DNA from: Sabellastarte sp. h YS-2021
Taxonomy: Eukaryota; Annelida; Polychaeta; Sabellida; Sabellidae
Length of the DNA stretch: 64,000 nt
Assembly: GCA_964017235.1 (NCBI GenBank)
Contig: OZ024929.1
Location: forward strand, 156,535,609-156,599,608
Direction: 5' to 3'
Both the position numbers and the translations under genes were made by a program. A model generated the notes under the pieces. That model was given only the letters and a program-made list of their open reading frames with translations. It was not told where the DNA came from and did no database searches. Below, one piece after another: positions 34,801 through 46,800 of this stretch; within the stretch, counting starts at the first letter, position 1; every line of letters starts with the position of its first letter.

Positions 34801-37800
34801 TGTGACTGTTAAACTATGTGACTGATAGAGCTGAAATCTCATCTGGGAATACATTATTATGTTCTTTTTACATGTGCCAAAAATCAAGGCTTCAAGTAGA
34901 CATTTAACCTGTGTATGAGGACCTTAAACACACACCTGAGTGACCCTTTTAAGACATTTTTCACATATTTTGCTCTGTAACTTGGAAATGGTCAGTCTGA
35001 GAAGTTTCAAACTTTATTAGATACATATTCTATGTGTAATCTTAGTATGTAACAAATTTTAAGTCTGAAGCTTTAATTTGAAAGCCACATCGAGATCTCT
35101 AAAAGGCCCACAGAGACCCAATATTTGGACTTTTTGCCACCTTTAAGCCCTGTGACTGTTAAACTATGTGATTGATGGAGCTGAAATCCCATCTGGGAAT
35201 GCATTATTATGTCCTTTTTACATATGCCGAAAATCAAGGTTTTTAGTAGACATTTAACCTGTGTATGAGGGCCATAGACACTCGCCCAAGTGCCTTTTTG
35301 GACATTTTTTCCGTATTTTGCCCTGTTATTTGGAAATGCTTAGTGTGACAAGTCTTAAACTGTATTATATATAATTTTTGTTTGTTATGTATGTCCCCCA
35401 AAAAGTTTCAGATCTGTAGTTTAATTGCTAAGGTCTCTTTAACAATTGTAAAATGCCCACAGAAACCCAATTTATGGACATTATGCCACTTTAAAGCCCA
35501 GTAACTGTCAAACTATGTGGGTTATAGAGCTGAAATCTTTGAATTTTTAAAAGGAAATGCCTGTCTATTTAAATTTTGAATATTAATAATGTTATGGCTA
35601 TCTTAGTCTTTTAAGAACTTATTTTTGTGTGTTATACCTCTGCTTGCTGAGTTTTTAACTTTTTAAAATGAAACTGGTTAAACATATTCAAGTAGACAAA
35701 ATGGACACTTTAAGTGAGCTTTAAGTCCCAATATTAATGAAATTATATCGGTATGTAGTAAAACTAGGGGATTTTTAACCCTCAACTAGCCCAGTTTTAT
35801 TCAACTTGCCTCAGTTAATTTTGACACAGCTCCTACAGTTATGAACTCATTTCAGTTGATAATCACATACTTAAAATTCTCAATTCTTTTTGTATTTGAG
35901 TACCCCTTTTATATAGATTGTTTGTTTACCATTTATGCTGTAGCACTCCATCTCTTTGTAGTCCCAACCCACATCCCCCACCCGGATTCCCCCCACCCAC
36001 CTCTGGGACCTCCAGCTATATTGAGTGACACTAAATAAACAAAGGTATTTAATGATATCAGATGAGAAACAAAGAACTCAATGGGGTTGCAGATCTTGTG
36101 TAATAGTGAGAGAGGTGTGGAGAAGGGGACAGGGGTGGGGGTGGGAGGTGGTGGGCTTCATTACATATAACACAAAGGGGAGTCAGAACTGAGATTGTGT
36201 CACATATTTAGGTTGCATATATATGGACCACATGTATAGGTATAGAGGAAATGAATAACTGAAAACAATTTGCAAATTCTAAAAATAATATAATAAAATA
36301 ATAATATAAATAATTTTTTTTTAAATAATATTTTATTTGTGAACAAATGTAGAAACAGATATGCGCTTTTGGGATTATGAATTTTAGAATGGACATTGAA
36401 TCATCAATCATTTAAATACTTTGAAGGAAGATTGAAAAGTATGATGAGTTGAGTTAAAAATAATATTTTGTCAACAAATATAGAAACAGATATGCTCTTT
36501 TGGGATTATTATTTTAGAATGGACATTCAATCATCAATCATTTAAATACTTTGAAAATAGGTTTAGAGTTATCATTGCAGGAAGATTGAAAATATAATTG
36601 GAGTTATGTATTCGGCGTCTGGGGATACACCATCTTCCTTGGGAAGATATAAACAGAGTAGATTGATGTGCTGAAGTTCATATAATAATGGGTAATTATG
36701 TTTTAAAAAATTCCCGATCAAAACCTGTGGCGTGAGTGATGACCTGTCTGGGGATATGTTGGCGCCGAGTTGGCCCAATCTAGTTAAGTGGCCCGTCAGG
36801 GATGCTTATTTGTATTCACCGAAGTTCGACTGATCACCGCCGCCGCTGGATTATGGTCTTCCTTGAATAACTTCTTAGCCTTTCATATTTTTCTTTCCTT
36901 GTTACCTTTCTTTAAAACTATAGGGGCGGGAAAAATTTTTGGGATATTTTGCGCAGACCTTAAGCTTTACTTAAGGTAACCTTAAGCATAACTCCAAAAC
37001 ACCCCGTCATCGCGTTTCGGAAAAAAGCACACACACCTGTGCTATAAAATTTATCACGTACATTCTACACCAAATTTCCAAGGTCGGAAAGGATTTTCTC
37101 ATCAATCGGACCATAGATGCCTGAATGGGAGGCGTTTTATTTTCGTAAATTTTTTTAAAATGGGTACTTGGTCTGTATCTCAAAAACGGTGAGGATTTCG
37201 GCGTTTTGTTGGAATAAGTTATTCAAGCTACTTTTTGATAATCTTTCACATGCCGAAGTTTTAGCCCTGTATCTGCAATCTTAAGGTCGCCTAGGTCGCC
37301 TTAATGTCAAAAAGGGGGTTTTAGCCCTCCAGTTCACTTAGTTTTTCACTTTTTTCAGCCAAACTTGCCACATATATTAAGATTTGCCAAAGGAATATCC
37401 TGACTTTATGGTGACCTTAAACTCAAAATGTTAATGGACATACGGCCTGCTTAAAGTCATCAAATTGGAATAAAATCCTCTGGCTCCTTTTTTTCCATTT
37501 TTTTATATCGAAATTATCACTGGTATTAAACTGGATAAAAATAATACTTATGGTCACCTTAAACTCTCAGTATGAATGGAGTTGTAGCCACCTTAAACTG
37601 AAATAAGGAGGTTTTCAGCCTCCAAGTATCTTATTGTTCGACTGACCTCAGTTAAACTTTGCACACCTATAAAGGATGGCAAACCAAAGGGTTATCCTGA
37701 CTTTATGGTGACCTTAAACTGTTAATATAATTTTGACCCCCCTAAAGTCATAAAATTTGAGTAAAGCCGTCTGGCTCCTTTCTTTTTCCATATGTAACAT

Positions 37801-40800
37801 ATATTGATATTGAAGGGACGTTCTCATATTATGGTCACCTTAAAGTTGCAATATGATGGTCACCTTGCAGTGAAAAGGGAAGTTCAACTGACCTGAGCTA
37901 AACTTTATGCTCGCTTAAATTTTCTACACTTTTAAAGACGACAATAGGGACATTCTTATTTGCTTTCCACCTTGGAGTTCCAATACAAGTACAGTCATGG
38001 CCATCTTGACATGAAAATGAGGGTTTTCCGCCCCTAACTGATTAACTGTTCAGTAACATCAGTTTAACTTGACATTGATTATACTTAAGTAACACTTTGT
38101 ATAACATTTCACTTAAAATTCCTGTACTTAAGAGGCTTTGGCCGTCTTTAACACGATAAATATATACTTCTTGCTCCCTCCTCATTTATTTTAGCACTTT
38201 TTAAAACCACACCTGGCATATGTATACTTCAAAAATATTTCTGCTCACTTTAACTTCACATTGATTATACTTAAGTAAGATTTTGTATAACGTTTCACTT
38301 AAAATTCCTGTACTTAAGAGCCTTTGGCCATCTTTACATGATAAATATATACTTCTTGCTCCCTCCTCATTTATTTTAACACTTTTTAAAACCTCATCTG
38401 GCATATGTATACTTAAAAAATATTTATGCTATCTGGCAAACCTAATCTCTTAGTGTTCATGATGTTATGACATCTTCAATGACAAAAATGAGGTATTTAT
38501 GATGCAACGATGTGGTTATTAACATATTGCAACTGATCAGTATTGGAATTGTGGGGATATAACTTTTTCTTTTTGGAAAAAAGCTTTAATGTATTCAACT
38601 TTTCTTTTGCAGAAGAAGTTGAGGATGTAGGTACTTGTTCGAAATTCACTTGTTCACATAGAGAAATTTACTTGTTCACATAGACTATGGAAATTGGTCA
38701 AATTTATACACTTGACTTCTTTCAGAATATAAGATGACTGTAAAAAAAGCACTCTCTCATAAACAGTTTTTCTTGTAGCTCCAACTAAGTGGAAATGAAT
38801 GAGTTGTCTCTTTCTGCTTCCTCCTCAAACTCTGTATTTGCTTTGGTGTGATATCTATCTAGAGTTACATTTATGGAAAGTCTTTCTAACCAGAAAGAAC
38901 CCCCCCCCCTCCCCCCTAACTCTCCTTTAGTGCACTAACATGCAGGTTAGTGTAGGGATTGGTGCTCGATCTTTCAATATCGATCGATCATCCCACAGAA
39001 CTGCCGATATCGACACATACTACCAGCATTTCAATATCGAAACCACACATAAGAAACAGACAAAAATAAAATAAACAGAGTCATTTTACTGCTTAAATGA
39101 ATATTTAGTGTATAAACGCCTTAAGAACACACTTACAACCAAAATAAACTGATTCAAGTCTGGTGCCATCTTTGTTTACATTGTCAGTGACAACTTCCTG
39201 TTTCACGGAAGAGAAACAAAACCTGACAGCTAGTACACAGCAAAGCATGGAAAATCTTGTTTAACATGCGTTTTGTTCATTTTATTTTATCATATATTGC
39301 AGAAATATATTTTTGTTGCAAAAATAGCATCTTTTGATAATTTCGTGAATTTATATGTGCACATTTTCAAAGAACCTCTATTATCGCCAACAGCTTACAT
39401 TAACGGTCCCGATATTGAAACATCGATCGATCCACCACCCTAAATTTTCATTCGATATCGATCCTCAACATGGCTCTCGATCCCTATACTAATGCAGGTG
39501 AAAAAGATTTGCCTCTATATGTGGGGGGTGAGGGGTGGATGGAGGGAGAGTGGCTATTAGTGTGGTTTAGATGATAGATAGAGATATAAATATATGTGTG
39601 TGCGCACTTCTTGGAAACAAAAAAGTCTAGCTATTTATGCTGTTCTTTAGAATGTGTATTGTTTTCTTTTACTTTCTTCCATTTTGTGTTACACTTGTAC
39701 ATTTAATAAAATTAAGCTCAAGTTGGAAATGAATTTTGGAAATTCTCCTTTAGTGCACTTACATGCAGGTGAAAAAAATATTTGCCTCTATATGTGGGGG
39801 GTGGGGGGTGGATTCTATTCTATTCTAATAGTACTTTTATAGCGCTTAATCTCTATCTAATGATAGACTCTAAGACGCAGAAAGCCAAAATCAGAGATCA
39901 TAATCGTTAAATCAGGGACATTGCAGGGGTCAACACCACGGAGAGACAAAATGAAAAACTAGGCATAATCTAGGGTGGGTAAGCTTTTTCAAAGAGGTAA
40001 GTTTTCAACATTTTTCTGAATGAGGAGAGAGATTTAGCTGAGCGTACATCATCAGGGAGATCATTCCAAATCCTTGGGGCATCATATGCAAAGCTAAGGC
40101 CAAAATGCTTTTTAGACTTCTATATTGAAGCACAATGTGGGACCTCAAGCAGCACACCATCAGATTGACTTCTACGTGTTCTATACACACTATGTCTGGG
40201 TTTAAGGAAAGGTTCAAAATATTTTGGATGGCCACTATGTAGAAACTTGTACACCAACAGGGCTGTCTTGAAGACAGAGCGATGGAAGACTTTCCGTACT
40301 TCATCCTCAGAAACTGCTTTAAAAAGGTCAAATTTGGGTACATCTGAAGGAGCAGGAAGAGTGAAGGAGTCAGTGTTAGTAAAGGAGTCCCTGATTTTTC
40401 TGATTTTATCTGAGAAAAAAGTGACAAAACGATTGGCAAGGCATATCTGAGAGGCATGAGAGGGGAGTACCTTCTCAGGAACAGAGTGGAGGACTGAGCG
40501 TAGAATCTGCCACAGTTTCTTAGAATCATGAGCATTGTCACTAATGAGGTTCCTGAAATAGTTGGTCTTATCCCTAGTAATTATGGCGTTGCACCTAGCA
40601 ATTTGTTTACGGAGTCTAGCCCTATTTTGTGGAGACTTGTCTTTCCGCCAGAACCATTCAAATTGACGCCTGACTGCTTTGGCCTGCAAGTACGTGTCTG
40701 ATAGCCAACCTGCAGCCCCTTTGGTGAAGGTACGAGTGACCAGAGGAGCATGTTTATCGAGCAAGTTACTCAGATCCCCTGTGTATTGGTCATGAAGTGC

Positions 40801-43800
40801 ACTAACGGTACTGCCAGGATGGAGGGAGAGTGGGTATTAGTGTGGTTTAGATGATAGATAGAGATATAAATATATGTGTGTGTGCACTTCATGGAAACAA
40901 AAAATCAAGCTGTTTATGCTGTTCTTTAGAATGTGTATTCTTTTCTTTTACTTTCTTCCATTTTGTGTTACACTTGTACATTTAATAAAATTAAGCTCAA
41001 GTTGGAAATGAATTTTGGAAAATTTAGTGCATTAATATTCCTCAGATCATGCACTAAATCACTTATAACTTGAAAAGTCTTGTGTTTAGAGCATTTTGTT
41101 CAAATATGTTATTTTTCCATAACCTTAAGCATTTTTCATAAAAACCGGTCATCGCGTTTTGGGAAAAAGCGCACACACCTGTGCTATAAAATTTATCATG
41201 TACATTCTACACCAAATTTAGAAGGTCGGAAAGGATTTTCTCATCAATCGGACCATAGACATCTGAATAGTAGGCGTTTTGTTTTCGTAAATTTTGTAAA
41301 AATGGGTACTTGGTCCGTATCTCAGAAATGGTCAGGATTTCGGCGTTTTGTTGTAATAACTTATTCAGCTACTTTTGGATAATCTTTCACATGCCGAAGT
41401 TTCAGCCCTGTATCTCCAATCTTAAGGTCACCTTTATGTCAAAAAGGGGGGTTTAGCCGTAGTAAAGTTTCATATCTGTAGCTCCTTGCATAATTGTATC
41501 CACCGGATAGCATCCGGTGGATACTATGGATTTGACTTCGTTACGCCTACGCCGCCGCCGCAGTGTGTAGAGAGATTTCACCGTTACCGCTCTAACAGAA
41601 AAAATATTATAGCTAGCCTTCTCAAATTTGCAGGATATATTCATAGCCATAAAATCTTGACTGGGAATATTTTTGGCCTCATTTTGAAAAACAAGATGGC
41701 CGCCACAGGCGTTTCTTTGCAGTCATGAAAAGTGCTTATATCTCCCTTATTATTGGTCCTACAGGTTTAGGATGGTAAACCAACCTCTAGGAAATCATGG
41801 GCTGGGAATCTTTTGGTGTGGTCAGATTTGACCTTGGACCCCCTCCTTCAAGGTCAAACGAGGATAGCCAAACTTAAAAGTGCTTATAACTCGCTTATTA
41901 TTGGTCCTAGAGGTTTGGGATGGTAAACCAACCTATAGGAAATCATGGGCTGGGAATCTTTTGGTGTGGTCGGATTTGACCTTGGACCCCTCCTTCAAGG
42001 TCAAACGAGCATAGCCAAACTTAAAAGTGCTTATAACTCGGTTATTATTGGTCCTAGAGGTTTGGGATGGTAACCAACCTATTGGAAATCATGGGCTGGG
42101 AATCTTTTGGTGTGGTTGGATTTGACCTTGGACCCCTCCTTCAAGGTCAAACGAGGGTAGCCAAACTTAAAAGTGCTTATAACTCGCTTATTATTGGCCC
42201 CAGAGGTTTGGGATGGTAAACCAACCTATAGGAAATCATGGGCTGGGAATCTTTTGGTGTGGTCGGATTTGACCTTGGACCCCTCCTTCAAGGTCAAACG
42301 AGCATAGCCAAACTTAAAATTGCTTATAACTCGCTTATTATTGGTCCTAGAGGTTTAGGATGGTAAACCAACCTATAGGAAATCATGGGCTGGGAATCTT
42401 TTGGTGTGGTCGGATTTGACCTTGGACCCCTCCTTCAAGGTCAAACGGGGATAGCCAAACTTAAAAGTGCTTATAACTCACTTATTATTGGTCCTAGAGG
42501 TTTGGGATGGTAAACCAACCTATAGGAAATCATGGGCTGGGAATCTTTTGGTGTGGTCGGATTTGACCTTGGACCCCTCCTTCAAGGTCAAACGGGGATA
42601 GCCAAACTTAAAAGTGCTTATAACTCGCTTATTATTGGTCCTAAAGGTTTGGGATGGTAAACCAACCTATAGGAAATCATGGGCTGGGAATCTTTTGGTG
42701 TGGTCGAATTTGACCTTGGACCCCTCCTTCTAGGTCAAACGGGGATAGCCAAACTTAAAGTGCTTATAACTCGCTTATTATTGGTCCTAGAGGTTTGGGA
42801 TGGTAAACCAACCTATAGGAAATCATGGCCTGGGAATCTTTTGGTGTGGTCGGATTTGACCTTGGACCCCTCCTTCAAGGTCAAACGAGGATAGTACACA
42901 AAATCATGTGCTGGGAATCTATTGCGGTGGTCGGATTTGACCTTGGACCCTCCATCAAGGTCAAACGAGGATAGCCAAACTTAAAAGTGCTTATAACTCG
43001 CTTATTATTGGTCCTAGAGCTTTGGAATGGTAAACCAAAATCTAGGAAATCATGGGCTGGGAATCTTTCTGTGTGATCGGATTTGACCTTTGGCCCCTCT
43101 TTCAAGGTCAAATGAGGATTGCCAAAATTAGTGTTTATATCTTGCTTATTCATATTCCTAGAGGTTTGCAGTGTCACACCAACCTATAGGAAATCATGGG
43201 CTAAAAATCTTTTGATATGGTCAGATTTCACCTTGGGCTTCTCCTTCAAGGTTAAGCGATGTTACAATGGCTTTGGTGAGTTTTCTTCTGGTGGATACAA
43301 TTTGCATCGGTTCTCCGATGTGCTAGGTCTAGTTAAGTTATTGCTGTGAAACCTAAACATTCTACTGCAGTAAATAATCTTTTCCTTACATCTGCATTTT
43401 ATTTCAGTGTCTCTTTCTTCTATTCTCATCTGCTCCATCCCGCATTCCCCTCACTTAAATAAAAATGCATGGGACACAAGAATTGCCTCTCTGTATGGGG
43501 GATTTCTCATGGCCATGTCTTGCTTATACAGTATTTTATAGAGCTCCAGCTAATTGAAAATGAATAAGTTGCCCCTTTCTTTCTTTCTGCTACTGCACTA
43601 CTCTGTATTGGCTTGTGTGTTCTATTTTCTATTCCTTATCATGCATATCTTGACATCTTTTACAGATTACTTCGCACTTTTTCATCAGGGCCGCTTCGTT
43701 TTTGTCAGCAAAAACATTTTTTACCCCACAGCCCTTAATGGCTGTTGGGGTATTGTTTTCACCCATGGTGTCCGGATGGTCGGGCAGGCGGGCGTCCGGG

Positions 43801-46800
43801 CGGGCGGGCGGCGGCAAATAGTTTGTCCGGGCTGTATCTCAGAAACCGTAAGGTGTAGGAATTTGATACTTGGTAGGGACATTGGTTAGGGGGTGTAGCT
43901 GTGCAACGTCATGGTCTGACCTTGATTTGACCTTTGACCTTGCCGTAGTGACCTTGCGTTTGAAAATCTTGTCCGGGCTATATCTCGGAAACTGTAAGGT
44001 GTAGGAAGTTGATACTTGGTAGGGACATTGGTTAGGGGGTGTAGTTGTGCAACGTCATAGTCTGACCTTGATTTGACCTTTGACCTTGCCGTAGTGACCT
44101 TGACCTATAAAATCTTGTCCGGGCTATATCTCGGAAACCGTAAGGTGTAGGAAGTTGATACTTGGTAGGGATATTGGTTAGGGGGTGTAGGTGTGCAACG
44201 TCATGGTGTGACCTTGATTTGACCTTTGACCTTGCCGTAGTGACCTTGACCTATAAAATGTTGTCCGGGCTATATCTCGGAAACTGTAAGGCTTGGGAAG
44301 TTGATATTTGGTAGGGACATTGGTTAGGGGGTGTAGGTGTGCAACGTCATGGTGTGACCTTGATTTGACCTGTGACCTTGCCGTAGTGACCTTGACCTAT
44401 AAAATGTTGTCCGGGCTATATCTCAGAAACCGTAAGGTGTAGGAAGTTGATACGTGGTACGGATATTGGTTAGGGGGTGTAGGTCTGCAACGTCATGGTG
44501 TGACCTTGATTTGACCCGTGACCTTGCGGTAGTGGCCTTGACCTATAAAATCTTGTCCAGGCTATATCTCAGAAACCGTAAGGTGTAGGAAGTTGATACT
44601 TGGTACGGATATTGCTTAGGGGGTGTAGGTGTGCAGCGTCATGGTCTGACCTTGATTTGACCTTTGACCTTGCCGTAGTGACCTTGACCTATAAAATGTT
44701 GTCTGGGCTATATCTCCGAAACCGTAAGGTGTAGGAAGTTGATACGTGGTACGGATATTGGTTAGGGGGTGTAGGTCTGCAACGTCATGGTGTGACCTTG
44801 ATTTGACCCGTGACCTTGCGGTAGTGGCCTTGACCTATAAAATCTTGTCCAGGCTATATCTCAGAAACCGTAAGGTGTAGGAAGTTGATACTTGGTACGG
44901 ATATTGCTTAGGGGGTGTAGGTGTGCAGCGTCATGGTCTGACCTTGATTTGACCTTTGACCTTGCCGTAGTGACCTTGACCTATAAAATGTTGTCTGGGC
45001 TATATCTCCGAAACCGTAAGGTGTAGGAAGTTGATACTTGATAGGGATATTGATTAGGGGGTGTAGGTGTGCAACGTCATGGTCTGACCTTGATTTGACC
45101 TTTAACCTTGCTGTAGTGACCTTGACCTATAAAATATTGTCCGGGCTTTATCTCGGAAACTGTTAGGTGCAGGAAGTTGATATTTGGTACGGATATTGCT
45201 TAGGGGGTGTAGGTGTGCAGCGTCATGGTCTGACCTTGATTTGACCTTTGACCTTGCCGTAGTGACCTTGACCTATAAAATGTTGTCTGGGCTATATCTC
45301 CGAAACCGTAAGGTGTAGGAAGTTGATACTTGATAGGGATATTGATTAGGGGGTGTAGGTGTGCAACGTCATGGTCTGACCTTGATTTGACCTTTAACCT
45401 TGCTGTAGTGACCTTGACCTATAAAATATTGTCCGGGCTTTATCTCGGAAACTGTTAGGTGCAGGAAGTTGATATTTGGTAGAGACATTGGCTAGGGGGT
45501 GTAGGTGTGCAGCATCATGGTGTGACCTTGATTTGACCTTTGACCTTGCCATAGTGACCTTGACCTATAAAATCGTCAGGGCTGTATCTCGGAAACCGTA
45601 AGGTGTAGGAAGTTGATACTTGGTAGGGACATTGGTTATTGGCTATAGGTGTGTATTATCATGGTGTGACCTTAATTTGACCTTTTACCTTGCCGTAGTG
45701 ACCTTGACCTTTAAAATCTTGTTGCACCTTTGGGTCTGTCTTTTGATGCAGATTAAGCAAAAGTCATATTAGAATTTATTAAGAATTTTACTTTCATAAC
45801 TTCCCATTGTAAGAAATAGAATTTCATCAAGTGAGCCGCAGATTTTACTCCAACACCACACATAAGCATTCATTAAATGTATTGCCACTTCTGTATGCAT
45901 GGTAATATTCAAACCATCTAAACCATAATTCGGAAATGCAGATGTATATAAAGAGTGTTGAATTTTAGTTTACTGATTAATGCTGTCATCTTGTCATTGA
46001 ATTATCTTGTTTTATTACTTCATGTTTATACGCATTATCTTTCTTTTAAACATTATTTCTCCATTTAAACATTGTTTGGACCTTTATATAACTGACAGTG
46101 CTCTGAAAGTATCCTGAAGTTTGTACTGGTACAGTACTTCTATATCTCATGGTGTTGAAAATATTTCCCAAGGCTGTGGGGTACGGGCATCTCTGATGCT
46201 ATTTTCTAGTTTTAGTTTACTGATTATTGCTGTCATCTAGCTATTGAATTTTCTTGCTTTAATACTTCATCTTTCCAAACATTTTCTTTCTCTTAGACAA
46301 ATTTTTTCTCTACTTACACATTATTTGGACCTTTATATAACTGACAATGCTCTGAAAGTATCCTGATCTTTGTACTGTTTCACTACTTCTATATCTCATG
46401 GTGTTGAAAAATATTTCCCCAGGCTGTGGGGCACAGGCATCTGTGACGCTATTTTTGACTTAGCTAATATGAAAAACATGTTTATTAGCTAATATGAAAA
46501 ACATGTTTTATGATAAATATTAATTTGTGAAAGAGTTCTATTATATTATTTACAGTAATTGCCATCTCGAAACAAGTCAACTCCTTTGGTTTTTGAAATT
46601 ATACCTCACAAGATAAAATATTTTATCTGTATTGAAATGTAGACAAAATTGTTTTGCACTGATTCGTAGATTATTTCACCAACTGGAATAAAAGAGTGTT
46701 ATGTAGTACCCTCCTGGCTGTAGTGCAAAAAAAACTCTTTCAGAAGAGTGTACCCTATTTCTCAAGAATCTATCTAGGCATATTTTAACGGGCATAATCT

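Larger units (their letters stand above)
38920..41030. repeat. Tandem duplicated host segment, each copy carrying a different insertion
   Basis: A unit of about 290 bp (TTTAGTGCAC, GCAGGTGAAAAA, TTTGCCTCTATATGTGGGG, GTGGTTTAGATGATAGATAG, GTTACACTTGTACATTTAAT) occurs twice in tandem. Copy 1 (38920-39725) is split by the hAT MITE; copy 2 (39726-41030) is split by the LINE at 39814-40816. Each copy shows the empty site of the other. Confidence 0.8.

Noticed and set aside
41733..45720. Regular direct repeats that look like a CRISPR array
   Set aside because: Whole units of 146-147 bp repeat head to tail with no unique spacers, and the context is a eukaryotic intron; these are transposon core arrays.
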